Origin: Alloboseaceae bacterium BT-24-1
GTDB lineage: Bacteria > Pseudomonadota > Alphaproteobacteria > Rhizobiales > Beijerinckiaceae
Assembly (NCBI GenBank): GCA_025846845.1
Contig: JAOYTL010000014.1
Coordinates: forward strand, 1 to 64,000
Reading direction: 5' to 3'
Length of the DNA stretch: 64,000 nt
Part shown: positions 51,954-60,954 of the stretch, in pieces
Numbering within the stretch: the first letter of the stretch is position 1
Layout: each line of letters opens with the position of its first letter
Position numbers and translations under genes: made by a program
Notes under the pieces: model-generated
What the model was told of the DNA's origin: nothing
What the model saw: only the letters and a program-made list of their open reading frames with translations
Databases searched by the model: none

Positions 51954-53815
51954 TCGGCCGGTTCCCCGACTCCGCCGACCGCAACCTCGGCACCGCCATC
52001 CTCGATGACGTCCTGCGTCTCCTTGGTGAGCGCCTTCGACTTGCCCTTCGGTGCGATGATAGGCTCGGGCGTGACGCGCGGCACCTTCTCGAGGCCGGCG
52101 GCGACGCCCTCGCTGAACTGGATCTCCATGCGCTGGGCGTCGCGGTCGCGCACATGCTCGATCACGAAGCTCGCTTCCTCATAGCTCAGGCCGAGCGCTT
52201 CCAGGGTGACCCGGCCGAAGCCGAGGGCCGATTCGAAGGTCTCGCGCATCTGGTAGTCGACATCCAAGCGCATCAGATCCATCGCATGGACGCGATCATA
52301 GGCGCGGGCATGGATGCGCACCGCCGGGAATTCGACCTTGGCCATCTCGACGATGCGCAGCGCCGCCTGCCGGTCGTCGATGCAGATGCAGACCACCTTC
52401 GCCTTGCCGGCGCCGGCAGCGCGCAGCACGTCGAGCCTGGTGCCGTCGCCATAATAGATCTTGAAGCCGAACTTGGCGGCCGAGCGGATCCGTTCGATGT
52501 CGGAATCGATGATGGTGACGTCGAGATGCTGCAGCAGCAGCGCCTGCGTCACCACCTGGCCGAAGCGGCCGAAGCCGATGACCAGCACCGAGGGCGTCAC
52601 GCCGTCGAAGGTTTCCTCGATCTCCTCGGGCGGCGGTGCGTTGGCGGCGAGCCAGAGGTCGATCAGTTTGGCCGCGACCGGGCCGATCAGCATGCTGAGC
52701 GCGGCGATCGCCGTCGCCAGCGCGCCCTGCTTCTCGTCGAGCAGGCCGAGCGAGGCCGCGAGCGGCAAGAGCACGAAGGCGAACTCGCCGGCGGGCGAAA
52801 GCAGGGCGCCGGCGCGGATCGCCTCGCTCGTCGAGGAGCAGGAGGCACGCAGGATCGCGGCGGCCGCGGCGATCTTGAACAGCACCAGGAGCGGCGCCGC
52901 CAGCGCCAGCAGCAGCGCGTTCTCGGCGACGAGCTTCAGGTCGATCGACATGCCGACCGCCATGAAGAACAGGCCGAGCAGCACGCCGCGGAAGGGCTCG
53001 ATATCGGCTTCGAGCTCGTGCCGGAAATGCGAATCCGCCAGCAGCACGCCGGCGAGGAAGGCGCCCATCGCCATGGAGAGCCCGACCTGCTCCATCAGCA
53101 GGGCGGCGCCGAGCACGACCAGCAGCGCGGCGGCGGTCATCACCTCCTTGGCACCGGACTTGGCGAGCAGGCGGAAGAACGGGTTCAGCGCATAGCGGCC
53201 GGCGAGCACCACCACGGCGACGGCGAGCAAAGCCAGGCCAAGCCCCGTCAGGGCCTTGGTCGAGCCGCCGCCATGGGCAGCGCCGGTCGTCGCCAGCAGC
53301 GGGAGGAGGGCCAGCGCCGGAGCGATCGAGATGTCCTGGAACAGCAGGATCGAGAAGGTGCGCCTGCCATAGGGCTCGGCGCCGTCGCCGCGTTCCTCCA
53401 ATAATTGCAGGGCGATCGAGGTCGCCGACAGGGCGAGCGCGAGTCCGATCGCGATGGCGCCGCCCATGGCGACGCCGAACTGCCAGGCGGCGGCGCCGAT
53501 CGCCAGCGCGCTCAGCGCCATCTGGGTCAGGCCGGCACCCAGGATGTCCTTGCGCATCGAATAGAGCCGCGCCGGCTGCAATTCGAGCCCGACCAGGAAG
53601 AGCAGCAGCACGACGCCGATCTCGGCAGTGCCGCGGATCGCATCAGGATCCTTGATCACGGCGAGCGCTGACGGGCCGATCGCGATGCCCGCGGCGAGAT
53701 AGCCCAGCACCGCCGACAGCCCGAAGCGGCGGAACAAGGGCACCGCCACTACCGCACCCGCACAGAAGGTCAGGATCGGCGGCAGATAGCTGGCATGCGA
53801 GGCGGCGTCGGCCAT
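51950..53815 (-). CDS. CPA2-type cation:proton antiporter with TrkA-N domain (Kef-like)
   Basis: 621 residues. The first about 380 residues carry 12-13 membrane helices with the GYLAAGIAIGPSAL and QLLEERGDGAEPYGRR stretches; the second part is a Rossmann TrkA-N domain (VLVIGFGRFGQVVTQALLLQ near 408-427) with Asp at the end of the second strand (TIIDSDIERIR), typical of NAD(H) binding. It likely moves K+ or Na+ against H+. The last about 60 residues are charged and variable. It is divergent from ispH. Confidence 0.92.
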   Translation of the reverse strand: MADAASHASYLPPILTFCAGAVVAVPLFRRFGLSAVLGYLAAGIAIGPSALAVIKDPDAIRGTAEIGVVLLLFLVGLELQPARLYSMRKDILGAGLTQMALSALAIGAAAWQFGVAMGGAIAIGLALALSATSIALQLLEERGDGAEPYGRRTFSILLFQDISIAPALALLPLLATTGAAHGGGSTKALTGLGLALLAVAVVVLAGRYALNPFFRLLAKSGAKEVMTAAALLVVLGAALLMEQVGLSMAMGAFLAGVLLADSHFRHELEADIEPFRGVLLGLFFMAVGMSIDLKLVAENALLLALAAPLLVLFKIAAAAAILRASCSSTSEAIRAGALLSPAGEFAFVLLPLAASLGLLDEKQGALATAIAALSMLIGPVAAKLIDLWLAANAPPPEEIEETFDGVTPSVLVIGFGRFGQVVTQALLLQHLDVTIIDSDIERIRSAAKFGFKIYYGDGTRLDVLRAAGAGKAKVVCICIDDRQAALRIVEMAKVEFPAVRIHARAYDRVHAMDLMRLDVDYQMRETFESALGFGRVTLEALGLSYEEASFVIEHVRDRDAQRMEIQFSEGVAAGLEKVPRVTPEPIIAPKGKSKALTKETQDVIEDGGAEVAVGGVGEPAE

Positions 53816-54005
53816 GCGGGAACTCGTGCTGGAGCGAAGTCAGGCCGCGTCGAGGCAATGGCCGGTTAAGCGCAATGTAGGGCCTGCCGCAGCATCCTGC
53901 GAGAGGCGGCGTTGCATGGACGGCGATGCGCTGCGGCGCCAGGCTTTCTTGACATCGAAGCCGCCAGACCGAAAGAAGACGCGATCCTCTTGGAACCGCA
54001 CTCCA

Positions 54006-54977
54006 GTGACCGCCAAGCCGCCGCTCGACATTCTGCTCTGCGCACCGCGCGGCTTCTGCGCCGGCGTGGTCAGGGCGATCGACGCCGTCGAGAAGGCGCT
54101 GGCCCTGCATGGCGCCCCCGTCTTCGTGCGCCACGAGATCGTGCACAACAAATACGTGGTCGAATCGCTGAAGCGGAAGGGCGCGGTCTTCGTCGCCGAG
54201 CTCTCCGAAGTGCCCGATGCGACGCGGCCGGTGATCTTCTCGGCCCATGGCGTGCCAAAATCCGTGCCGGCGGAGGCGCAGGCGCGCAACTTCTTCGCGA
54301 TCGACGCGACCTGCCCGCTGGTCACCAAGGTGCATCGCGAGGCCGAAGTCCATCGCAAGCGCGGCCGGCATATCCTGCTGGTCGGCCATGCCGGCCATCC
54401 CGAGGTGATCGGCACGATGGGACAGCTGCCCGAAGGCGCGATCACGCTGATCGAGACGCTCGACGATGTCGCGACGCTCGCGCCGCCCGAGGGCAGGGAA
54501 CTGGCCTATGTCACCCAGACCACGCTCTCGGTCGACGACACCCGCGAGATCGTGCAGGCGCTGCAGGCGCGCTTTCCGGCGCTGATCGCCCCGCACAAGG
54601 AAGACATCTGCTACGCCACCACCAACCGCCAGGAGGCGGTCAAGCGCGTCGCGCCGCTGGTCGATGGTTTGATCGTGGTCGGCTCGCCCAATTCCTCGAA
54701 CTCGCAGCGCCTGCGCGAGGTCGCCGAGCGCGCCGGCTGCCCGGTCTCGCGCCTCGTCCTGCGCACCGACGAGATCGACTGGTCGCTCTTCGGCGATCTG
54801 CGCCGCCTCGGCATCACCGCCGGGGCCAGCGCGCCCGAGGTGCTGGTCGAGGAGATCATCGACGCCTTCGCCGAGCGCTACGAGGTCACCGTCGAGACGG
54901 TCTCGACCGCCGACGAGAGCGTCTTTTTCCCGCTGCCGCGCGAGCTGCGTGAGCCGACCCCGACTGCAGCCGAGTAA
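54006..54977 (+). CDS. ispH: 4-hydroxy-3-methylbut-2-enyl diphosphate reductase
   Basis: 323 residues. Last step of the MEP isoprenoid pathway, making IPP and DMAPP. The three iron-sulfur cysteines lie in RGFCAGV near 16, DATCPLV near 100 and DICYATTNRQ near 201; VGSPNSSNSQRLREV and the HAGHPE loop are also family hallmarks. I use GTG 54006 (start of TAKPPLDILLCAPRGF), since the longer upstream frame adds an atypical Arg-rich leader. thrB follows 7 bases after the stop. Confidence 0.93.
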   Translation: MTAKPPLDILLCAPRGFCAGVVRAIDAVEKALALHGAPVFVRHEIVHNKYVVESLKRKGAVFVAELSEVPDATRPVIFSAHGVPKSVPAEAQARNFFAIDATCPLVTKVHREAEVHRKRGRHILLVGHAGHPEVIGTMGQLPEGAITLIETLDDVATLAPPEGRELAYVTQTTLSVDDTREIVQALQARFPALIAPHKEDICYATTNRQEAVKRVAPLVDGLIVVGSPNSSNSQRLREVAERAGCPVSRLVLRTDEIDWSLFGDLRRLGITAGASAPEVLVEEIIDAFAERYEVTVETVSTADESVFFPLPRELREPTPTAAE

Positions 54978-54984
54978 AGAACGC

Positions 54985-55950
54985 GTGGCCGTCTATACCG
55001 AAGTGCCCGATGACGAGATGGCTGCCTTCGTGGCGAGCTATGGCATCGGCGATCTGCTCGCGGTGAAGGGTATCGCCGAGGGCGTCTCGAACTCCAATTT
55101 CCTGCTCCACACCAGCAAGGCCTTCTACATCCTGACGCTGTACGAAGAGCGGGTCGACATCGCCGACCTGCCCTTCTTCATCGGCCTGATGGAGCATCTG
55201 GCGGCGCGCGGGCTGATCTGCCCGCAGCCCGTCAAGGCGCTGAACGGCTCGGCGGTTGGCCGCCTGGCCGGGCGTCCCGCCGCGATCGTGACCTTCCTGG
55301 ACGGGCTCTCGGTGCGGCGCCCGAACGCGACGCATTGCGCCGAACTCGGCCGCGGCCTGGCGCTGCTGCATCAGGCCGGCGCCGATTTCCCGATGGAGCG
55401 GGCCAACTCCCTCTCGGTCCCCGATTGGCGGCCGCTGGCGGACCGTGCCGGCGCCGCCGCCGACAGCGTCTCGCCCGGCCTCGCCAACCGCATCATGGCC
55501 GAGGTCGACATCCATGAACGCTCATGGCCGCAGGATCTGCCGCGCGGCGTGATCCATGCAGACCTCTTCCCGAACAATGTCTTCTTCATCAAGGACAGGC
55601 TCTCGGGCCTGATCGACTTCTATTTCGCCTGCACCGACGCCTTCGCCTACGACCTTGCCATCTGCCTGAACTCCTGGTGCTTCGAGGCCGACGCCTCGTT
55701 CAACCTGACCAAGGGCCAGGCGATGCTGGCGGGCTATGAGAGCGTGCGCCAGCTCGAGGATGCGGAGGTCACCGCGCTGCCGGCGCTCTGCCGCGGCTCG
55801 GCGCTGCGCTTCCTGCTGACGCGGCTGGTCGACTGGCTGAACGTCCCGCCGGGCGCGTTCGTCAAGCCGCTCGATCCGCTCGAATACGACCGCAAGCTCG
55901 TCTTCCACCAGCGGGTCTCGGATGCACGCGAATATGGATTGAGGCGATGA
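54985..55950 (+). CDS. thrB: homoserine kinase, phosphotransferase-fold type
   Basis: 321 residues. It phosphorylates homoserine for threonine synthesis; this alphaproteobacterial type has an aminoglycoside-kinase fold rather than GHMP. Key motifs: EGVSNSNFLLHT near 28-39, the catalytic GVIHADLFPNNVFF near 188-201, and the metal-binding LIDFYFACTD near 208-217. The GTG at 54985 gives AVYTEVPDDEMAAF, the usual family start. It is tightly linked to ispH and followed by a palindromic repeat. Confidence 0.92.
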   Translation: MAVYTEVPDDEMAAFVASYGIGDLLAVKGIAEGVSNSNFLLHTSKAFYILTLYEERVDIADLPFFIGLMEHLAARGLICPQPVKALNGSAVGRLAGRPAAIVTFLDGLSVRRPNATHCAELGRGLALLHQAGADFPMERANSLSVPDWRPLADRAGAAADSVSPGLANRIMAEVDIHERSWPQDLPRGVIHADLFPNNVFFIKDRLSGLIDFYFACTDAFAYDLAICLNSWCFEADASFNLTKGQAMLAGYESVRQLEDAEVTALPALCRGSALRFLLTRLVDWLNVPPGAFVKPLDPLEYDRKLVFHQRVSDAREYGLRR

Positions 55951-55980
55951 TAGGCGCGATGTTGGCAGGGAAGGCGCGGG

Positions 55981-56153
55981 TTCTCCCCTTCTCCCCCTGC
56001 GGGAGAAGGTGGCTCGGCGTAGCCGAGACGGATGAGGGGTCGCACGACGATATCAATGTCGGCGGCTTGGCACCGTTGGTTACCGGCAGGGGCGGCGCGA
56101 CCCCTCATCCGGCGCTACGCGCCACCTTCTCCCGCAAGGGGAGAAGGGAAGCC
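55981..56153. repeat. long palindromic element, type A, between thrB and rnhA
   Basis: About 50-base imperfect inverted arms: left TTCTCCCCTTCTCCCCCTGC plus GGAGAAGGTGGC and GGATGAGGGGTCGC; right GCGACCCCTCATCC, then GCCACCTTCTCCCGCAAGG and GGAGAAGGG, enclosing about 55 bases of unrelated loop. The same arms are recognisable in ileS near 9900-10034. Confidence 0.85.
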
Positions 56154-56185
56154 CCGCAGCGCGCCTTGGCATTGCGGCAGCTACC

Positions 56186-56632
56186 ATGAGCGAGCCGGTC
56201 GAGGTTTGGACTGACGGCGCCTGCTCGGGCAATCCGGGGCCGGGCGGCTGGGGCGCGATCCTCAGCTACAAGGGCAAGGAGCGCGAACTCTCCGGCGGCG
56301 AGGCGATGACCACCAACAACCGCATGGAGTTGATGGGCGCGATCGCGGCGCTGGAGACGCTGACGCGACCCTGCACCGTCGCGCTGCACACCGACAGCCA
56401 GTATCTGCGCCAGGGCATCACCAGCTGGATCCATGGCTGGAAGAAGAATGGCTGGAAGACCGCCGACCGCAAGCCGGTCAAGAATGAGGAGCTCTGGAAG
56501 CGCCTCGACGCCGCGCTGAAGCAGCACAAGATCGAGTGGAAATGGGTCAAGGGCCACGCCGGCGACGAGATGAACGAGCGTGCCGACGCGCTGGCGCGCG
56601 CCGGCATGGCGCCGTTCAAGCCGGGGCGTTGA
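56186..56632 (+). CDS. rnhA: ribonuclease HI
   Basis: 148 residues. It cleaves RNA in RNA-DNA hybrids. Acidic active site: Asp10 (VWTDGACSGNPGPGGW), Glu48 (NRMELMGAI), Asp70 (LHTDSQYLRQGI), and Asp of NERADALAR near 132, plus the KKNGWKTADRKPVKN handle region. GAGC precedes ATG 56186. It starts about 33 bases after the palindromic repeat. Confidence 0.96.
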   Translation: MSEPVEVWTDGACSGNPGPGGWGAILSYKGKERELSGGEAMTTNNRMELMGAIAALETLTRPCTVALHTDSQYLRQGITSWIHGWKKNGWKTADRKPVKNEELWKRLDAALKQHKIEWKWVKGHAGDEMNERADALARAGMAPFKPGR

Positions 56633-56731
56633 AGCTGGAGGCCCGCCAGCGCCCTGCGGCGGCGGTTCGCCCGCGATCCAGACACCGTGTTAAATGACAT
56701 TGGCCGGTGCCGGCTCGGATGCTAGCGGCAG

Positions 56732-57775
56732 ATGATGAGCACAAGACCAGAGCGAATGCTGAAAAGCGCCCAAGGGATTTTCGACGCAAGTCCGGACATG
56801 TTCGCCATCCTCACGGACGCGATGCCGCAGATGGTCTGGTCCACCCGACCCGATGGCTTCCACGACTACTATAATGCTCGCTGGTATGAATTCACCGGTG
56901 TTCCGGTGGGTTCGACGGATGGCGAGGGCTGGAACGGGATGTTTCACGCCGACGATCAGGAGGAGGCTTGGAGTCGGTGGCGGCATAGTCTGGCGACCGG
57001 CGAGGCTTACGAGATCGAGTACCGGCTTCGCCATCACAGCGGCGCCTATCGCTGGACCCTCGGCCGTGCCCTGCCGGTACGGGATGCTTCCGGCGCGATT
57101 ACCAGATGGATCGGGACCTGCACCGACATCGACGACGCCAAGCGCGCCGCCGAGCAGAACGAACTCCTCAGCCGGGAGCTGAGCCATCGCATCAAGAACA
57201 TCTTCGCGGTGATCGCCGGGCTGATCGGGCTTTCATTGCGCCAAGCGCCCGAGGCGCGGAGCTTTGCGACGAGCCTGCGAGAGCGGATCGCCTCACTGGG
57301 GCGCGCGCATGAGTTCGTGCGGCCTCACAGCGAGGTATCGCGGCCGACATTCGGCGGAACGACGTTTCATGGCATGCTCAAAGAGCTGTTCAAGCCGTAT
57401 CCGGCCATGGAGGCAGGCCGTATCGTCATCTCGGGCGATGACGTCGCCATTGACGACCGGGGCGCGACTCCGCTTGCGCTGCTGTTTCACGAGCTTGCGA
57501 CCAACGCCGTCAAATACGGTGCGCTTTCGACCGATGGCGGCAGTATCGATCTGACCCTCGCCGTTTCGGGCGAGAATGCCGTCATGACTTGGACCGAACG
57601 CGGCGCGCCGCATCCACCGACGCCACCGGCAAATCCCGGTTTCGGTACAAGGCTCTGCGACATCAGCGTCGAGAGGCAGCTCGGAGGCCAATTGCTGCGC
57701 AACTGGGAACCCGACGGTCTCAGAGTGGTGGCGACCGTCAGGCTGGAAAACCTAGTTCGCGGCGACGCCGCCTGA
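56732..57775 (+). CDS. PAS-containing HWE-type sensor histidine kinase
   Basis: 347 residues, no membrane segment. One PAS domain at about 25-140 (AMPQMVWSTRPDGFHDYYNARWYEFTGV, IGTCTDIDDAKR), then the HWE dimerisation helix with phosphoacceptor His152 in LSRELSHRIKNIFAVIAGLI, and an ATP-binding region (FHELATNAVKYGALS near 252-266). A soluble sensor, possibly of light or redox. It converges with a receiver gene, overlapping it by 24 bases, so the pair is a plausible two-component system in unusual orientation. Confidence 0.9.
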   Translation: MMSTRPERMLKSAQGIFDASPDMFAILTDAMPQMVWSTRPDGFHDYYNARWYEFTGVPVGSTDGEGWNGMFHADDQEEAWSRWRHSLATGEAYEIEYRLRHHSGAYRWTLGRALPVRDASGAITRWIGTCTDIDDAKRAAEQNELLSRELSHRIKNIFAVIAGLIGLSLRQAPEARSFATSLRERIASLGRAHEFVRPHSEVSRPTFGGTTFHGMLKELFKPYPAMEAGRIVISGDDVAIDDRGATPLALLFHELATNAVKYGALSTDGGSIDLTLAVSGENAVMTWTERGAPHPPTPPANPGFGTRLCDISVERQLGGQLLRNWEPDGLRVVATVRLENLVRGDAA

Positions 57776-58168
57776 AAAAGACCTGAAGCCCGGTGGCGGC
57801 GCGATCGGCTCGCCCTTGCGATTGCCGATCGCAAATTCGATGATCGATGCGATCGTCCGCTCGTCACACGGCTTTTCGACGACCCCGAGCGCGCCGGGCA
57901 CGCCGGTGGCGACGATGCGCGGGTTGGCTGTGATGAAGACGACGCCGATTCCGCGCCGGGCAAGCTCTTCACCCACAGACGGGCCGGTCAGACCGTCGCG
58001 CAGGTGCAGATCGACTAACGCCAGATCGGGCGTCTCCCTCGCAAGCTCGAGTGCCTGCACGGAATCGGCGGCGATTCCGATCGGGAGGAAACCGAGGTCT
58101 TCGATGACGGCCTCCATTTCCATGGCGACCATCATCTCGTCTTCAACGATCAAAATACGGGGACTCAT
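57752..58168 (-). CDS. single-domain response regulator
   Basis: 138 residues. Acidic triad VEDEMM near 8-13, phosphoacceptor Asp53 in LVDLHLRDG, switch Thr in VVFITANPRIV near 79, and Lys in VVEKPCDERT near 100. The extra C-terminal 20 residues (GEPIAPPPGFRSFSGGVAAN) are not receiver-like. It resembles the single-domain receivers paired with HWE kinases in alphaproteobacteria. Its 3-prime end overlaps the convergent kinase gene. Confidence 0.88.
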   Translation of the reverse strand: MSPRILIVEDEMMVAMEMEAVIEDLGFLPIGIAADSVQALELARETPDLALVDLHLRDGLTGPSVGEELARRGIGVVFITANPRIVATGVPGALGVVEKPCDERTIASIIEFAIGNRKGEPIAPPPGFRSFSGGVAAN

Positions 58169-58352
58169 GGCTTCACACTATATTGGTACTCATTGCCTCT
58201 GGGCTGATTGCCTAAAGGAAACAACGCTGCGGCCGGCTTGTTCCCGCTTGAAACGTCGCGAGAGTCACGCTGCACATTGGTTCACACGCAAATCGGGCGA
58301 GGAGACCCGGGTCTTGCGCGACCCGCATCTTGCGCCGGTTCTGCCTGTGGTC

Positions 58353-58802
58353 TCAGCCCAGCGGTTGCCGATAGACGATGAATCCGGACTTCTGCGCAAC
58401 CTTGTCGTAGAGCTCCTGCGCCTGCAGGTTGCTCTCATGCGTCTGCCAGTAGACGCGGAAAAGACCCTGCTTCTCGGCCATCTGCCTGACAGCCTCGATC
58501 AGCTTGCGCCCGACGCCGTGGCCACGCGCCTCCTCGCTGGTGAACAGGTCCTGGAGATAGCAGATCTCGTTCTGGCTCCAGGTCGTGCGGTGCAGCACGT
58601 AGTTGACGATGCCGAGCGCCTTGCCGTCGCGTTCGGCGATGAAGCCGCCCATCGGCTCCTGGCCATTCGTCAATCGCGTGAAGGTGGTGTCCGTCGTCTC
58701 CGGCGTCAGCGACGACTTGTAGAAGGTGATGTAGCCCAGCCAGAGCGGCTCCCAGGCGGCGCGGTCGCTCGCCACGAGCGGACGGATGCTGATCTCTGAC
58801 AT
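58353..58802 (-). CDS. GNAT-family N-acetyltransferase
   Basis: 149 residues. Acetyl-CoA site EEARGHGVGRKLIEAVRQMA near 93-112; preceding beta-strand LQDLFTSEE. The C-terminal ...ESNLQAQELYDKVAQKSGFIVY stretch is typical of GNATs acting on small amines. The substrate is unknown. ATG 58802 is used; the region upstream in frame is not protein-like. Confidence 0.86.
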   Translation of the reverse strand: MSEISIRPLVASDRAAWEPLWLGYITFYKSSLTPETTDTTFTRLTNGQEPMGGFIAERDGKALGIVNYVLHRTTWSQNEICYLQDLFTSEEARGHGVGRKLIEAVRQMAEKQGLFRVYWQTHESNLQAQELYDKVAQKSGFIVYRQPLG

Positions 58803-58930
58803 GGGCCTGGCGTCTCCTCGATGTTTTCGGGAGGCTAGCGAGCACATGTGGCGCTGTCTCATGATAAGCGCAGATCAGATCGATCGGATTTGGTGCTGAC
58901 ATGAAAAAGCTGTGCTGTAGATAGGCGCCT

Positions 58931-59254
58931 ATGCAGCAGGTGGTAGCAGTGAGTTTTGTCCGCCGGTTCTTGCCTCTGATCATTGCAATCCCCGCGTTGG
59001 GGGCAATGGCGTTGTTCTCATTCACGCCGTGGGTATGGGAGTGGATGGGGCGTGGTGAAAGCTACCCGGAGTTGATATTCTTAGTACTCGGTATACCGGC
59101 CGGACTGGTGGCGGTTGGGACTGGAGCATGGATCGCTTGGATCACATCTGACAGGCTTTCGCTGATCGTCGCGCATGTTCTGAATTTTGCGGCGTTGATG
59201 ATCTGCATGCGTTTCTCGTGGATGGCTCTCTCCGCCTTCCTAAATCGGCCTTAG
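58931..59254 (+). CDS. small membrane protein of unknown function
   Basis: 107 residues with three hydrophobic segments (about 9-31, 46-69, 76-101), WEWMGRGESYPE in the first loop. Base composition is less GC-rich than its neighbours, suggesting transfer or weak selection. Family not recognised. The start ATG 58931 lacks a strong ribosome site; MSF starting at residue 8 is conceivable only as GTG. Confidence 0.6.
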   Translation: MQQVVAVSFVRRFLPLIIAIPALGAMALFSFTPWVWEWMGRGESYPELIFLVLGIPAGLVAVGTGAWIAWITSDRLSLIVAHVLNFAALMICMRFSWMALSAFLNRP

Positions 59255-59319
59255 GTTCGCTTCCGACCCGTAAGCGACATTCGTCAAAAACGGCTTGACG
59301 CCCATGGCCCAATAGAGAA

Positions 59320-59341
59320 GCCCGCGCCGGGGCGCGGGCTC
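59320..59341 (-). terminator. intrinsic terminator-like hairpin downstream of the peroxiredoxin gene
   Basis: AGCCCGCGCC and GGCGCGGGCT are perfect 10-base arms around GG. On the minus strand it follows the peroxiredoxin stop by about 28 bases and is trailed by TTCTCTATT. Confidence 0.7.
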
Positions 59342-59368
59342 GAAAGCGATTAGAACTGAGGTCGAAGC

Positions 59369-59854
59369 TTAGAGCTGGTTGAGCAGGGCCTCGGCGCCGG
59401 AGAGGTCGGCCTTGCCCGGCGCCTCCTCGACATTGAGCGTGGTGACGACGCCGTCCTCGACCACCATCGAATAGCGCTGCGAACGGGTGCCGAGGCCGAA
59501 GCCCGAGCCGTCCATCGACAGGCCGATCTCCTTGGCGAAGTCGGCGTTGCCGTCCGACAGGAAGGTGATCACGCCGACGCCGCCCGTCGCCTTCGACCAG
59601 GCATCCATGACGAAGACGTCGTTGACGCCGGTGACGAAGATCTCCTCGACGCCCTTGGCCTTGATCTCGGCCGCCTTGTTCACATAGCCGGGCAGATGAT
59701 TCTTGTGGCAGGTCGGCGTGAAGGCGCCCGGCACGGCGAAGAGCACGATCTTGCGGCCCTTGAACAGATCGTCCGTGGTCTTGGCGGCCGGCCCATCGGC
59801 CGTCATCACGCGAAACGTCGCCTGCGGAAGCTTGTCACCGACCTTGATCGCCAT
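59369..59854 (-). CDS. peroxiredoxin (Prx5-like, 1-Cys)
   Basis: 161 residues. It reduces hydroperoxides. Peroxidatic Cys49 lies in VPGAFTPTCHKNHLPGY; no second cysteine exists, so the resolving thiol must come from glutathione or another partner. The C-terminal SMDGSGFGLGTRSQRYSM stretch is typical of the Prx5 group. It has its own terminator and is followed upstream by a DsbD-like gene on the same strand (44 bases apart). Confidence 0.93.
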   Translation of the reverse strand: MAIKVGDKLPQATFRVMTADGPAAKTTDDLFKGRKIVLFAVPGAFTPTCHKNHLPGYVNKAAEIKAKGVEEIFVTGVNDVFVMDAWSKATGGVGVITFLSDGNADFAKEIGLSMDGSGFGLGTRSQRYSMVVEDGVVTTLNVEEAPGKADLSGAEALLNQL

Positions 59855-59898
59855 GGGGGGTTCTCCTGCTCGCGGCGTCGCGCCGCCCGGCGGCAGGG

Positions 59899-60738
59899 TT
59901 ACGGCTTCGCGGTGCCGATGTCGAGTTCGAGCCGCGTCTCGACCGCCTGCGGTTTTCCGCGCACGGTGATGATGAGCGGCGTCGGGCCGGTCGCGCCCTT
60001 GGGGCGCTCGACGATCTTGAGCTTGGCGGCGACTGTGCCGTCGGGCTGCGGCATCAGCATCGGCCGGCCGAAGGACCACATCCCGGCGCCCTCGACGAAG
60101 ACGTCCTCCACCGAACCGCCCTCGGGCGCCTTCAGCAGCAGCTTCACGGCGGCGTCGCTATGCGTGACCTCCAGGACCGACAGCCGGTCGCTGGCCGCGC
60201 CAGGCTTGATCGCGTGCGGGATCCTTGCTTCGAACTGCTCGAGCCGTGGCGAGGCCACCGAAGTGACGCCCGGCTCCAGCCACAGGCGCGCCTCGCCCTT
60301 GGCAGGCACGCAGATCTTGTCGCAGACCGCATAGTCGAGCTTCAGTACCACGGTGACCGGGCGCGCCGGATCGACCGGCTGGACCGAGACCGGCACCACC
60401 ACTTCGCCGACATAGCCGATGCCGGAACCGGCGCCGTCCTCGAAGCGTTCGGGTGTCGGCCAGCGGACATCGAGCCCGCCGACATTCTCCGAGCCGCTCC
60501 AGTCGAAGACCGGCGGCACGCCGGCATCGCCCGGGCTGCGCCAATAGGTCTTGAAGCCAGGCGACATCGTGATCTCGACGCCGATGCGCTGCTTGCCCGA
60601 AGGCGCAGTCGCGCCGGCGATCAGGCGCACCGAGGAATATGCGGCCTTCGACCATGGCGAAACCGCGGCTTCCTGGGCGGAAGTCGACGTGCCGAGCGCT
60701 AGCGCAGCCAGGAGAGCAAGGGCTGTGACCGTTTTCAC
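59899..60738 (-). CDS. exported DsbD N-terminal-domain-like protein
   Basis: 279 residues. Signal peptide MKTVTALALLAALALGTSTSAQE near 1-22. The body resembles the periplasmic DsbD N-terminal immunoglobulin-like domain: PGFKTYWRSPGDAGVPP near 60-76, and the redox pair CDKICVPAKGEA near 140-151 (Cys-x3-Cys). No membrane part of DsbD follows. It may accept or relay electrons to a periplasmic substrate, or simply be a structural homologue; the partner is unknown. It is upstream of the peroxiredoxin gene in the same direction, linking both to thiol chemistry. Confidence 0.85.
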   Translation of the reverse strand: MKTVTALALLAALALGTSTSAQEAAVSPWSKAAYSSVRLIAGATAPSGKQRIGVEITMSPGFKTYWRSPGDAGVPPVFDWSGSENVGGLDVRWPTPERFEDGAGSGIGYVGEVVVPVSVQPVDPARPVTVVLKLDYAVCDKICVPAKGEARLWLEPGVTSVASPRLEQFEARIPHAIKPGAASDRLSVLEVTHSDAAVKLLLKAPEGGSVEDVFVEGAGMWSFGRPMLMPQPDGTVAAKLKIVERPKGATGPTPLIITVRGKPQAVETRLELDIGTAKP

Positions 60739-60954
60739 GTGCTTGATTTAGGCGATCCAGTCCGATTTTGCGAGGACGATACCGATGCTGTGATCCCGTG
60801 TCGGGACATGTTCAAGCATCGCCAGTTTTGCGCCAGCATTGCGGCGAGCCCGGAGCGGGCGTTTCGGGGCACGTTCGCGCTACGCCGGAAGGCCGGGGTC
60901 GCTACCGAGCCAAAGTGGTTCCCACATCAGCCCAACATGCTTTAGCATAGGGAC

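Noticed and set aside
49605..52184. 859-codon plus-strand open frame spanning the DUF937 and MATE genes
   Set aside because: It covers two recognisable minus-strand genes and is rich in Arg, Ala, Asp and Gly with no domain.
58215..58245. General-stress (EcfG) promoter candidate on the minus strand before the receiver gene
   Set aside because: GGAAC and CGTT are both present, but the spacing is about 13 bases rather than the 16-17 expected.
59855..60079. N-terminal extension of the peroxiredoxin frame
   Set aside because: It overlaps the DsbD-like gene and lacks similarity to peroxiredoxins; ATG 59854 gives the standard start.
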